The notes: generated by a model from the letters alone, not told the origin. DNA of 64,000 bases from Cellvibrio sp. KY-YJ-3 (GCF_008806955.1 NZ_CP031727.1:1-64000); one strand, 5' to 3'; shown: positions 56,476-64,000, counted from the stretch's first letter. Numbers and translations are program-made.

Positions 56476-57147
56476 TCATAAATGTTTTTTAGCCTTTGCC
56501 ATGGCCGCTGTAATTTCACCTTTGCGCCCGGCATCGGCAGATTCTCGACCAGGGCGCGGCGCGGCTTGCAGTGCTTTTTCAAACGCTGCAATTGCCTGTT
56601 GATATTGTTTCTCTTCCAACAGGTAATCGCCGTAAAAGTAATTGGAGTCTATGCCATCCGGATTATAGCTCAAGCCTTTCAGCAGCATTTCTTTGGCTTT
56701 TTTACTATCGCCAAAACCCACCGGCCAACCGGGCACTTGATAGTAGAGTGAACCAAGGCTGGTATAGGCGGAACCCTGCATGGCATCCGGCTGCAATTTA
56801 ATGGCCTGTTCAAATAATTTTTTAGCCTGCTTGACTTGATCCAGCGCACCCAAACCGCCTTTTGCTCCAGCGTAGGTGGAGCGAATAATGCCTTCCCATA
56901 TCAAATAAGGCGCCGATTTATTGGCAGCGGTTAATTGTTGTGCCTCGCTCACCAGTGCGGCAAAGGCTTTTTCTTGCTGCGCCTCGGGGGTGGAATATTT
57001 AATCTCGGCCCAGCGGGTTTGCAATTGTTGTATATCACTGGTTTCATCGGCATAAGTGTTCATTGCCAAACCACTCATGGTTAAAAATGCCATGAATCCC
57101 AGCATGACGCTTTTCAAGATTGTGTTGTGTATAAAATGAGTTTTCAT
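56476..57147 (-). CDS. exported TPR-repeat protein
   Basis: This protein of about 223 residues has a signal peptide (about 1-31) and TPR-like helices (AKKLFEQAIKLQPDAMQGSAYTSLGSLYYQ is the region; YGDYLLEEKQYQQAIAAFEKALQAAP near the end; short core QQAIAAFEKAL). TPRs bind proteins or peptides. It follows the SDR gene by 10 bases and precedes the regulator gene in the same direction. The ATG at 57147 has AAAGG upstream; a much longer in-frame version lacks a signal peptide and overlaps the SDR gene. Confidence 0.78.
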   Translation of the reverse strand: MKTHFIHNTILKSVMLGFMAFLTMSGLAMNTYADETSDIQQLQTRWAEIKYSTPEAQQEKAFAALVSEAQQLTAANKSAPYLIWEGIIRSTYAGAKGGLGALDQVKQAKKLFEQAIKLQPDAMQGSAYTSLGSLYYQVPGWPVGFGDSKKAKEMLLKGLSYNPDGIDSNYFYGDYLLEEKQYQQAIAAFEKALQAAPRPGRESADAGRKGEITAAMAKAKKHL

Positions 57148-57157
57148 AATCGCACCT

Positions 57158-58024
57158 TTAGGATAAACGGGTTGAAGTAGTTGCATTAGATTCTGCGGCA
57201 GGAGCAGATGATGCCTCCGATGCAGATGAGGATTGTGCATAACGGCGAATAACCGGTAATTGTTTGCGCAGCGCACCATCAATAAGGCGCGGAAAAATAC
57301 TGTTGATGCGCAAAAATAATCGCTCCGGCCAACCAATATTGCGATCGCGCATTTGTGTTGCAGACAACATTTTTTCGGCTACCGAAGCAACCAATTCAGG
57401 TTCATCTTGCGCATTACCCAACTCGCTATTTAGCGCACACACCGCCGAATTATTAATGCTGGTATTGGTGGCGCGCGGAGCGAGATAAGCCACTTGCACT
57501 GCACCATCGCTCAACTCGCGCCGCAGCGCTTCACTAAAACCACGCAATGCAAATTTACTTGCACAATAAACCGCAAAACCAGGGTAGCCCAGACCACCAA
57601 AACTGGAACCTATGGTGAGAATACGCCCACTGTGCTTGTGCAAAAACGGCAGCACCAAACGCGTCACTAAAATAGTGGCAGTGACATTGGTATTAATAAC
57701 AGCTTCAATTTGCTCCGGCTCGTTGTTGGGCAAAAGCCCAAACAAACTAATGCCCGCACAATTAATTAAGATATCTACCGGCTGTGGCAAAGCAATTAAT
57801 GCAGTGCGAATACTTTCCCGCCCGGCATGGGTTGCAATATCTGCAACCAGCGTAAAACCTTTATTCTTTTGTAAGTCTAATTCCCTCGCTAAAGCATTGA
57901 GTGTGGGCGCCGAGCGGCCAACTAAAATTAGTATCGCCCCTTGATGGGAGAGACGACGCGCAATAGCCTGACCAATGCCACCCGTGGCACCGGTGAGCAA
58001 CACAATTTTTCCGCGGATAGTCAT
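57158..58024 (-). CDS. short-chain dehydrogenase/reductase
   Basis: This classical SDR of about 288 residues has TGATGGIGQA for NAD(P) binding, NCAGI, catalytic Ser in GSSFGG and YCASK. The C-terminal extension (about 235-288) is rich in Ser, Ala and Thr. Substrate is unknown. It lies within the ligase/TenA-like/hemolysin operon, 15 bases after the TenA-like gene, so it may reduce or oxidise an acyl-derived intermediate. The ATG at 58024 has GGAG nine bases before; a GTG at 58033 is possible. Confidence 0.88.
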   Translation of the reverse strand: MTIRGKIVLLTGATGGIGQAIARRLSHQGAILILVGRSAPTLNALARELDLQKNKGFTLVADIATHAGRESIRTALIALPQPVDILINCAGISLFGLLPNNEPEQIEAVINTNVTATILVTRLVLPFLHKHSGRILTIGSSFGGLGYPGFAVYCASKFALRGFSEALRRELSDGAVQVAYLAPRATNTSINNSAVCALNSELGNAQDEPELVASVAEKMLSATQMRDRNIGWPERLFLRINSIFPRLIDGALRKQLPVIRRYAQSSSASEASSAPAAESNATTSTRLS

Positions 58025-58039
58025 AATCTGCACTCCCCA

Positions 58040-58711
58040 TTAGGCGGCTTGCGCCAAAGGTTTTTGCTCAATAGAGCGAAAAATATTGCCGTATAGAGTG
58101 AAAAACATTTTTGCGGCGTGGACTATATCGTCCCTATCTTTTTGCTCAGTCAAGCCATTCATTAACTTTTCAAAAAACACCATGTGCTCCAAATCCAAAC
58201 TGCCGTGTGAGCGCAAATACGAAAACGCTTTATTCGGCAAGCCCAAGTGTTGCTGGATAATATCCGCCGCTTGCGTCGCCAAATTAATACTGGTGCCTTC
58301 CAACACCAGCACCATGCCAAAAAATGCCATGGGGTTATTGCGCATTACCGTGTCGTAGGCGTAGGCCACCATTAATTCAGTGGCTGCATTGGGGCAACCA
58401 TGGCGCACCGTATCTTTATCCACACCGCAGGCAGCAAGGTCATTTAAAATCCATTCCTGATGCCCCAATTCTTCTTCAATATATTCAGCAATCGCTTCAC
58501 GATAATTTTCTTTTTCAGCAGGCAAGCGACCACCCACCGCCATCAATAAAGGCACTGTATGCTTCACGTGATGGTAAGCCTCGGTCAGGAAGGCGATATA
58601 TTCCTGCAGGCTAAATTGCCCCAAACCAATACAGCGCTGGATAATGGGCGCACTCAATAAATAATTACGCTCAACCGCCGTTTCTGCTTGTAACCGATCA
58701 AAAAAGTTCAT
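58040..58711 (-). CDS. TenA/heme-oxygenase-like iron-containing redox enzyme
   Basis: This all-helical protein of about 223 residues has the fold signature of the TenA/PqqC/heme-oxygenase-like group (YIAFLTEAYHHVKHTVPLL, EYIEEELGHQEWIL, VLEGTSI, HGSLDLEHMVFFEKL). The repeated Glu/His pairs can hold a di-iron centre as in oxidases and decarboxylases of the HDO group. Function here is unknown. AGGAG precedes the ATG at 58711; the gene overlaps the ligase end by 14 bases. Confidence 0.82.
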   Translation of the reverse strand: MNFFDRLQAETAVERNYLLSAPIIQRCIGLGQFSLQEYIAFLTEAYHHVKHTVPLLMAVGGRLPAEKENYREAIAEYIEEELGHQEWILNDLAACGVDKDTVRHGCPNAATELMVAYAYDTVMRNNPMAFFGMVLVLEGTSINLATQAADIIQQHLGLPNKAFSYLRSHGSLDLEHMVFFEKLMNGLTEQKDRDDIVHAAKMFFTLYGNIFRSIEQKPLAQAA

Positions 58712-60263
58712 GGATTGCTCCTGCAGTAGTGCTGCTTGTAGAGGGGTAAGAGGTAGAGAGCTGAGAGGAAGAAAGCTCAGAGGCAGTGGAATAAACCGTA
58801 TCAATCAGTTCGGCATAAACAGCCTGAATCGCCGTGCGACGCAAACGTCCGTTGTCGGTTAACAGCTGATTAACGGGAGTAAAAGCTTCGCGAGCAATAA
58901 TGAATTTTTTCACCTGTGCATAATCAGGTAAGGTTTGATTAATGCGCGCGATCTCGGCGAACAATTGATCGGTAGAGCTGGTAGGTGTAGGCACAATAAT
59001 CGCGCTGCAAAATGGTTGGGCATCACCCACCACCATCACTTGTGTAATCGCAGGGCTCAGAGTCAGCTCAGCTTCAATCCACTCGGGAGAAATATTGCGC
59101 CCGAAACTGCTGATCAAACAATTTTTTTCGCGCCCGGTGATAAATAAAAATCTATCACTGTCGAGATAACCTAAATCACCAGTATTAACCCATTCATTAT
59201 TTTCATGCTGGCTATTGAGATAACCACTAAACCCATTGCCACGAGTAAAAATTACACCGTTTTCAATACGCACTTGCACATGGCTGAGCGGTTTCCCCAC
59301 ACTGCCAATTTTATTTTCCAGCGGAGAATTTAAACTTACCACCGACGCACATTCAGAGAGGCCGTAACCTTCATACACCGGAATACTGCGAGCGCGCGCC
59401 TGGGCAATTAAACTCGCCGAGGTTTTTGCGCCGCCCACCGCCACAAAGTGTAGCGAGTCTGGCAAGCTAAAACCCTGTAGGCTGGCAGCAACCAAACCCT
59501 GCAGGATTTGCGGCAACAAAATCAAACTATTGGGCTGGTATTCGTGGAGTTTTTGCAGCAGTGTTGGTAGCGATAGCTGTGAGCTGCCCGTCAGCCCTAG
59601 CTGTACACCGGGCACCACAATAATTCGCTTACCCAAATACAGTGGCACATACACACCGGCAATATTTTCTAACAAGGTGCTAAGCGGTAATAAATTCAAA
59701 TGACAATTTAATTTTTTATCTGCATCGGGCGCTGCATAAATACGCTCTGCCAAGGCAAGGGTGACATTTTCCAATGCAGCAGTTGAAAGACATACACCTT
59801 TGGGTGAGCCGGTAGTGCCGGAGGTAAAGGTAATTTTGGTGATATCTGCAATGGCGACGGCGTTAGAGGCATTCGCTAAATCATCGAGATAGATATTGGC
59901 GAGTGGAGAGTTTTTTCGGTCGCTGATTTTAGCTACCGGTGTTATATCACCACACATCAGCAAACAGGATAATTGCGCATCGGTTATTACATACTGCAGT
60001 TGTGTCGCCGAAAAAAAACGCGGTAGCGGCACCAGGGTGATATTCGCTTGCCAGGCGGCAAGGTCAGCCACAATCCACTCAATGGAATTTTCGCCCCACA
60101 ATCCGGCGCGACCAATATTTTGCGCGACCAACCAATCTGCCAACTGATTAATTTGCGTCGCAAGCTGCGCATAAGTCAGTTGAACATTGTGGCCGGTTAA
60201 GGCAATTTTTTCTGGAGTGGCGCCAGCATGATGATAAATCGCGGCGAGAATTTTATTCATCAT
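58698..60263 (-). CDS. AMP-forming acyl-CoA synthetase/ligase-like protein
   Basis: This 521-residue member of the adenylate-forming family has FTSGTTGSPKG (146-156), YEGYGLSE, NTGDLGYLD and GREKNCLISSFGRNISP. These are core motifs A3 to A8. The A10 motif, normally N-G-K with the catalytic Lys, reads NGRLRR with Arg473, so adenylation could be altered. The C-terminal 25 residues are Ser/Thr-rich. It is translationally coupled to the hemolysin-family gene (11-base overlap) and to the TenA-like gene. It likely activates a carboxylic acid, perhaps a fatty acid, for the pathway. Confidence 0.87.
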   Translation of the reverse strand: MMNKILAAIYHHAGATPEKIALTGHNVQLTYAQLATQINQLADWLVAQNIGRAGLWGENSIEWIVADLAAWQANITLVPLPRFFSATQLQYVITDAQLSCLLMCGDITPVAKISDRKNSPLANIYLDDLANASNAVAIADITKITFTSGTTGSPKGVCLSTAALENVTLALAERIYAAPDADKKLNCHLNLLPLSTLLENIAGVYVPLYLGKRIIVVPGVQLGLTGSSQLSLPTLLQKLHEYQPNSLILLPQILQGLVAASLQGFSLPDSLHFVAVGGAKTSASLIAQARARSIPVYEGYGLSECASVVSLNSPLENKIGSVGKPLSHVQVRIENGVIFTRGNGFSGYLNSQHENNEWVNTGDLGYLDSDRFLFITGREKNCLISSFGRNISPEWIEAELTLSPAITQVMVVGDAQPFCSAIIVPTPTSSTDQLFAEIARINQTLPDYAQVKKFIIAREAFTPVNQLLTDNGRLRRTAIQAVYAELIDTVYSTASELSSSQLSTSYPSTSSTTAGAIHELF

Positions 60264-61041
60264 TCTGCTCCAGTGAAGTGCTCAGCTCGATTGAACTTTT
60301 CGTCGCACAACTTTCATTTGCTAATAGAAACTGTGCGCAAATTTTTTCAATCGGACGACTGATGGCGGCAACGGTCGCGCGGTACATCGGGTTTTTGCGC
60401 GCGGCCATCATCGCCGGGCGATTATCACCAAACATCACTTGCGGCTGATTGTTGTAGTAAGTGCCCCAACTGGCGCCGCCATCGGGCAACACACTCGGAT
60501 CCGCATCGGCCAATACCATGGGCGAATAGCGCAAACGCGCGAGTAGCGCTTTTACTTCGCGGGTGCCGGTAAACAATACATAGTGATAACCCAAACGCTC
60601 CAGCACTTCACCAATCACAATAAACAGCAACAAACTGCTGCCCTTCCAGGTGGAAACCAAGTTGCCAACCTCCACGATTTGCTCGCGCGCTACCGGCACG
60701 CCGAGTTTATGGCTAATCACCTGCTCGATAGGCGCTGCCAAATACTGCTCCGCAAACAACTTGCCACTGCTTGCCGGTGCCAAGCCCACCGCCGCCGAAT
60801 ATTCACCACCACAACGCAGGCTGATGAGGTTGGGCAGGAAGTGAGTAACCTCGGCGCCATGTACTGCCGAAAAACGCGCATGAATATAAGCCTCCACCGC
60901 TGCACGCTCAGGCGAAGCAAGGGTTTGTAGACCAAAGCGGGGAATTCTGATTTGCGGCAAGCGCGGCATATGCCACTGACTGGTGCTGTGTTCAGCCAAG
61001 TGATCGCTGTTTATTGGCAAACCAAGAGACAAGTCTTTCAT
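60253..61041 (-). CDS. thermostable-hemolysin-family protein (GNAT-like)
   Basis: This 262-residue protein resembles the thermostable hemolysin family first named from Vibrio delta-VPH (AAVEAYIHARFSAVHGAEVTHFLP region, LISLRCGG, FAEQYLAAPIEQ, IVEVGNLVS, LLFIVIGEVLERLGYHYVLFTGT). The fold resembles N-acyltransferases of the AHL-synthase type. No signal peptide is seen, so true hemolysis is doubtful; acyl transfer fits better with the ligase, TenA-like and SDR genes behind it. AGGGTG precedes the ATG. A PmrA-type box lies about 60 bases upstream. Confidence 0.82.
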   Translation of the reverse strand: MKDLSLGLPINSDHLAEHSTSQWHMPRLPQIRIPRFGLQTLASPERAAVEAYIHARFSAVHGAEVTHFLPNLISLRCGGEYSAAVGLAPASSGKLFAEQYLAAPIEQVISHKLGVPVAREQIVEVGNLVSTWKGSSLLLFIVIGEVLERLGYHYVLFTGTREVKALLARLRYSPMVLADADPSVLPDGGASWGTYYNNQPQVMFGDNRPAMMAARKNPMYRATVAAISRPIEKICAQFLLANESCATKSSIELSTSLEQNDE

Positions 61042-61099
61042 TACTGCACCCTGAAGGTTGGAAACCGGAAGTTCTTAGGGTGCAGACTAGGGAAGGAAA

Positions 61100-61116
61100 C
61101 TTAAGGGAAAATTAAG
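61100..61116 (-). promoter_or_regulatory. PmrA/QseB-type direct-repeat box upstream of the hemolysin-family operon
   Basis: On the minus strand the sequence reads CTTAAT-TTTCC-CTTAAG: two half-sites with exactly five bases between, the known box of PmrA-type regulators. A possible -10 (TAGTCT) follows ten bases later. Confidence 0.7.
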
Positions 61117-61198
61117 GAAAAACAAAATAAGAGGGATAAGTGAAAATCGCGGCAAATGCGCTGCAGTCACCCAGTAAGAAACCTAAATAGTAAGGAAC

Positions 61199-61978
61199 CT
61201 AAATAGCGACAGGTTTAAGCCGGTGAAACAGCGGCATAAAGGTTTCGTTGAGGATTTTTTCCATTTTTTTCAACTTACCCGGCGCGCCATCGTAATCGAC
61301 CGAGGTTGATTTGCCGGCAAATAAAATGTGATTGCCGAACTCGCCAGAACACACTAACAGCGTGGAGAAGTGTTCAGTCAACGCAATAAAAAACGCGGAA
61401 CCAGGCTCAGGAAGGCGATGGAAGTTAATTACCAGCCAACCATGTTTAGTGAGCGTGCGACAACATTGTTGGGCGAATTGTTTCTGCGCCTGAACCGGAC
61501 TCATATGATAAGCATCGTAGAGGTCGGCAAAAATAATATCGGTACTGGCATTTTTACTGGACTGTATTTGCAGTCCGGCATCTTCAATAGACACCCACAC
61601 CCGTTCATCGTCGGGAATATCAAAATAATCGCGCGCTATGTCGTACACCTTGGAGCGTAATTCCACCACATGAAAATCGCAGTGCGATAAATAGTGATGC
61701 AGGCTGCGCAACAAACTGCCACCGCCTAAACCCAATAAAGTAGCGTGGCGCGGCTGCATAAACCCCAATACCAGCATCATAATGCGAATATATTCATGCA
61801 CTACAGCATGGGGTTTTTCCAAATAAAAACCACTTTGTTCATAAATGGAATCAAAACTGAGTACCCGATAACGCGGGTAATCCACTACCAAAATATTGCC
61901 GTAGGTATCGCTGGTGCTGTGGACTATTTTTCCTTCTGGCATAGCGGAAGCACCTGTGAGCAAAAATTTCAGTTTCAT
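61199..61978 (-). CDS. spermidine-synthase-like protein
   Basis: This 259-residue protein has the Rossmann-type fold of polyamine aminopropyltransferases: DTYGNILVVDY, LGLGGGSLLR (cofactor loop) and DIIFADLYDAYHM. Real spermidine synthases use decarboxylated AdoMet and carry a diamine-binding Asp set that I cannot confirm here, so it could transfer a methyl group or act on another acceptor. It lies 12 bases after a small gene and 157 bases before the hemolysin-family gene. In Pseudomonas a spermidine synthase gene (PA4774) sits next to pmrAB, a parallel from memory. Confidence 0.8.
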   Translation of the reverse strand: MKLKFLLTGASAMPEGKIVHSTSDTYGNILVVDYPRYRVLSFDSIYEQSGFYLEKPHAVVHEYIRIMMLVLGFMQPRHATLLGLGGGSLLRSLHHYLSHCDFHVVELRSKVYDIARDYFDIPDDERVWVSIEDAGLQIQSSKNASTDIIFADLYDAYHMSPVQAQKQFAQQCCRTLTKHGWLVINFHRLPEPGSAFFIALTEHFSTLLVCSGEFGNHILFAGKSTSVDYDGAPGKLKKMEKILNETFMPLFHRLKPVAI

Positions 61979-61990
61979 CTGGCGCTCGTT

Positions 61991-62221
61991 TTAAAGAACA
62001 ACGTTCGCCTGCTTGATGCCTAAAGTGCGCATCAGCAACAAACATTGATTCGCATCGGTATTGGTCAAAACCACATCAAATTCATTGGTTAACAAAAAAC
62101 TTTTGCCATCGTTCTCGCGCACCCACACCACCCACTCAGCAAGGTCAGCGGGATTACGCATCATCTCCACCTGAAAACTTTCATTGGCAGTTAGCTTGGT
62201 TTTTATTTCCGATATTTTCAT
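61991..62221 (-). CDS. small conserved-looking protein, function unknown
   Basis: This 76-residue protein has no recognised family. It begins MKISEIKTKL and is a mix of strands and helices with WVVWVRENDGKSFLL in the middle. No signal peptide or membrane segment is seen. It lies 12 bases before the spermidine-synthase-like gene on the same strand and shares the predicted promoter at 62303-62331. The ribosome site is weak. Confidence 0.6.
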   Translation of the reverse strand: MKISEIKTKLTANESFQVEMMRNPADLAEWVVWVRENDGKSFLLTNEFDVVLTNTDANQCLLLMRTLGIKQANVVL

Positions 62222-62302
62222 AAGGTGTAACCAGACTCATATTCCAGACAGCAGCAATTAACCCCGGGCCATGGCAGACATGAACTATGAGCTGGGCTTT
62301 TT

Positions 62303-62331
62303 AGTGTAACACCAGAAGCATATAATGATAA
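62303..62331 (-). promoter_or_regulatory. promoter of the small gene and spermidine-synthase-like gene
   Basis: On the minus strand TTATCA (62331-62326) and TACACT (62308-62303) are 17 bases apart. The -35 lies inside the 32-bp palindrome at 62324-62355. Confidence 0.55.
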
Positions 62332-62355
62332 TAACATTATAATGTTATTATCATT
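62324..62355. promoter_or_regulatory. perfect 32-bp palindrome, likely operator
   Basis: AATGATAATAACATTA is followed directly by its exact reverse complement. The palindrome covers the predicted -35 element of the minus-strand promoter and lies upstream of the RHH gene on the plus strand. It holds two TGATAAT-type half-sites 21 bp apart. Fur or another metal repressor is possible, but the spacing is not the canonical Fur 7-1-7. Confidence 0.7.
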
Positions 62356-62495
62356 TACAGGCTGGATGTGTAAGATAGGAGGCTTGGGGAAACGGCACAT
62401 TTCAGAGCGATATACCGCTAAAATGCGCCCCGAAATACTATTTAGCGCCCAATACCGGCAATAGCATCACCTCAATAGCTGACGAGACTCCCGTT

Positions 62496-62684
62496 ATGGA
62501 ACAGAAAACCGCGCGTTTGACTGTGTTGATAGACCCAACCAAAAAAGATGCCTTTGAACAACTGTGCGCCGAGCAGGATGTGACGCCCTCGCAAGTAGTG
62601 CGGCAACTGATTCGCGAATATCTGGACAAGCATGGCGTTAGCTACGCCAATCAACCGTCCAATGGCGCGGCTAACAGCAAATAA
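62496..62684 (+). CDS. small ribbon-helix-helix (CopG-like) protein
   Basis: This 62-residue protein shows a short strand and two helices ([35 protein letters not shown]), typical of CopG/MetJ-type ribbon-helix-helix DNA-binding proteins, and a disordered tail. No toxin gene follows; the next gene, 41 bases on, is yjdM. It may regulate the divergent minus-strand unit or itself through the 32-bp palindrome at 62324, but this is only a proposal. GACGAG precedes the ATG. Confidence 0.78.
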   Translation: MEQKTARLTVLIDPTKKDAFEQLCAEQDVTPSQVVRQLIREYLDKHGVSYANQPSNGAANSK

Positions 62685-62725
62685 CCCCCCTTTTCACCTT
62701 TACCCTGTTAACAAAGAGATCACTT

Positions 62726-63070
62726 ATGAGCCAGCTCCCACCCTGCCCCAAATGCAACTCCGAATATACCTATGAGGATGGCGGCCTGTTAATTTGCCCG
62801 GAGTGCGCGCACGAGTGGTCGAAAGAGGCAGTAGCAGCGGGCGTAGCTGAAGAAACCTTGATCGTGCGCGATGCCAATGGCAATCAGCTGAACGATGGCG
62901 ATTACGTGACCGTCATTAAGGATTTGAAAATCAAAGGATCATCGTCGGTGGTAAAAGTCGGCACCAAGGTAAAAATTAATCGCCTGGTGGATGGCGATCA
63001 CGACATCGACTGCAAAATCGACGGCATTGGCGCGATGATGTTGAAATCGGAATTTGTGAAGAAGGCTTAG
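62726..63070 (+). CDS. yjdM: zinc-ribbon protein YjdM (PhnA family)
   Basis: This 114-residue protein has an N-terminal zinc ribbon with two C-x-x-C pairs ([16 protein letters not shown]) and a C-terminal beta domain ([31 protein letters not shown]). It matches E. coli YjdM, formerly PhnA, whose cellular role is not settled. AAAGAG precedes the ATG. It lies after the RHH gene and before a repeat cluster that also separates it from the converging ABC-F gene. Confidence 0.93.
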   Translation: MSQLPPCPKCNSEYTYEDGGLLICPECAHEWSKEAVAAGVAEETLIVRDANGNQLNDGDYVTVIKDLKIKGSSSVVKVGTKVKINRLVDGDHDIDCKIDGIGAMMLKSEFVKKA

Positions 63071-63088
63071 ATGTGAAGAAGGCGTAAG

Positions 63089-63220
63089 GCAAATCCCCCC
63101 TAGCCCCCCTTTTTCAAAGGGGGGAATTTGCTTCAATACCCCTTTTGAAAAAGGGGGTCGGCACAGCCGGGGGGATTTGCTCTTGCTCCCCCTTTGAAAA
63201 AGGGGGCTGGGGGGATTTGC
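63089..63220. repeat. cluster of three C/G-rich palindromic units
   Basis: Three hairpins of the form CCCC-TTTTTCAAA-GGGG (first at 63089-63131, second within 63132-63180, third within 63181-63220) are joined by variants of GGGGGGATTTGC. The outer words GCAAATCCCCCC and GGGGAATTTGC make the first unit self-complementary. This is a dispersed REP-like family seen in many gammaproteobacteria, sitting between converging genes where it may also stop transcription. Confidence 0.75.
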
Positions 63221-63233
63221 TTTTACCGGGGGA

Positions 63234-64000
63234 CTACATTGTGTAAATACCCTGACTGCGCAGGTAATCCTCGTAGTTGCCGTGGAAATCGATAAGACCG
63301 CTGGGTTGCATATCGATAATACGGGTCGCGAGCGAGGATACAAATTCGCGGTCGTGGCTGACAAAAACCAGTGTGCCGGGGTAATTTTCCAGCGCGAGGT
63401 TTAATGCCTCGATGGATTCCATATCCAAGTGGTTGGTGGGTTCGTCCATCAACAATACATTGGGGTTGATCAGGCTGAGCTTGCCAAACAGCATGCGGCC
63501 TTTTTCACCACCGGATAATACTTTTACGTTTTTCTTCACGTCATCGTTGGAAAACAACATACGACCGAGAGCGCCGCGCACTAATTGCTCGTCGCCTTTG
63601 GTCCACTGTTTCATCCAATCAAACAGGTTGGTGTCGTAAGAAAAATCTGCCGCGTGATCCTGCGCAAAATAACCAATTTCCGCTTGCTCAGCCCATTTCA
63701 CTGTGCCCGCGTCCGGCTGCAAATCGCCATACAAACAGCGCAGCAAGGTGGTTTTACCGGCGCCGTTGGGGCCGATAATCGCGATGCGCTCACCCGCTTC
63801 TACTTGCAAGCTCAAATCGGTAAACAGTGGGCGGTCGTAAGCTTTACTTACCGCTTCCAGGGTTACTGCCTGGCGATGCAACTTTTTGTTCTGGGTAAAT
63901 TTGATGTAGGGACTCACACGGCTGGAGGGCTTAACGTCATCCAACTGAATTTTGTCGATTTGTTTGGCGCGCGAGGTGGCCTGTTTGGCTTTGGAAGCGT
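63234..64000 (-). CDS. ybiT: ABC-F ATPase, YbiT-like, 3' part (cut by window edge)
   Basis: The frame stays open to the right edge of the window, so only the C-terminal 255 or so residues are seen. The reading frame includes [16 protein letters not shown] (linker), a complete second ATPase domain with Walker [10 protein letters not shown], signature LSGGEKGRM, Walker [13 protein letters not shown] and switch His in VSHDREF, and the end [16 protein letters not shown] proteins act on the ribosome in translation. The sequence fits the YbiT subgroup. A TTG at 63944 is not the true start. Confidence 0.92.
   Translation of the reverse strand, partial: ASKAKQATSRAKQIDKIQLDDVKPSSRVSPYIKFTQNKKLHRQAVTLEAVSKAYDRPLFTDLSLQVEAGERIAIIGPNGAGKTTLLRCLYGDLQPDAGTVKWAEQAEIGYFAQDHAADFSYDTNLFDWMKQWTKGDEQLVRGALGRMLFSNDDVKKNVKVLSGGEKGRMLFGKLSLINPNVLLMDEPTNHLDMESIEALNLALENYPGTLVFVSHDREFVSSLATRIIDMQPSGLIDFHGNYEDYLRSQGIYTM

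Noticed and set aside
60253-61041. Hemolysin as a secreted toxin
   Set aside because: No signal peptide is present, the fold looks like an acyltransferase, and the neighbours are biosynthetic enzymes; the family name is historical.
63089-63220. Regular repeats as a CRISPR array
   Set aside because: Units differ in length, there are no unique spacers of constant size and no cas genes; it is a REP-like cluster.
62939-63364. 141-codon minus-strand frame across yjdM, the repeats and ybiT
   Set aside because: It runs through two real genes and the palindromic repeats; the frame is a by-product of the G/C-rich repeat.

Overview
The window looks like a chromosomal segment of a polysaccharide-degrading gammaproteobacterium, most likely Cellvibrio or a close relative. 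The evidence is secreted enzymes with serine-rich linkers and CBM2 modules, very large TonB-dependent receptors of the carbohydrate type, and a tandem CBM2-YceI / CBM2-YceI-cytochrome pair that matches what I recall of Cellvibrio Cbp2E/Cbp2D. The species cannot be set from the sequence alone. I found no rRNA, tRNA, CRISPR array, phage or insertion sequence.

Layout. (1) 1-5.7 kb: a hybrid GAF/PAS histidine kinase, a REC-EAL-REC protein and an HDOD protein. (2) 5.7-19.7 kb: a pectin/galacturonate locus on the minus strand, holding a TonB-dependent receptor, a GH105 hydrolase, a GH28 polygalacturonase, an exported lactonase-like propeller, and a galactarate operon (GarP-like permease, GarD, KdgD, 2-oxoglutarate semialdehyde dehydrogenase) ending at 2-oxoglutarate; a LysR regulator sits at its edge. 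(3) 20.5-29.6 kb: a plus-strand cellulose/xylan redox locus (membrane protein, Cbp2E-like, Cbp2D-like, DUF1552 protein, GH11-CBM60 xylanase, HEAT-like protein). (4) 29.8-34.3 kb: a molybdenum hydroxylase of IorAB type with its MocA and XdhC maturation factors. (5) 34.7-40.6 kb: a ParD-like/methionine aminopeptidase pair, GH43, QorB/QorR, a 2H phosphoesterase and a chalcone-isomerase-like/TonB fusion.

(6) 41-47.2 kb: a TonB-dependent receptor followed by two translationally coupled flavin-dependent halogenase-like proteins. (7) 47.3-54.4 kb: iron acquisition genes on the minus strand (FTR1, cupredoxin, barrel-like protein, DUF4198 protein, EF-hand lipoprotein, FRAP/NPDL-type receptor, flavodoxin, small helical protein) with a Fur-like inverted-repeat site at 52444-52480. 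(8) 54.4-62.2 kb: a compact minus-strand operon of QseBC/PmrAB-type regulators, a TPR protein, SDR, TenA-like oxidase, AMP-forming ligase and thermostable-hemolysin-family protein, preceded by a spermidine-synthase-like gene and a small gene. A perfect PmrA-type box lies in front of the hemolysin gene, and a 32-bp perfect palindrome overlaps the predicted promoter of the upstream pair. (9) 62.5-64 kb: an RHH protein, YjdM, a repeat cluster and the 3' part of an ABC-F gene cut by the window edge.

The candidates I consider least described are the thermostable-hemolysin/ligase/TenA/SDR operon with its own two-component system and box; the ParD-like/Map module with an 11-bp periodic operator; the twin halogenases coupled to a TonB receptor; and the membrane protein and DUF1552 partner flanking the Cbp2D/E redox proteins. 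All functions are inferred from reading the sequence; no database search was run.
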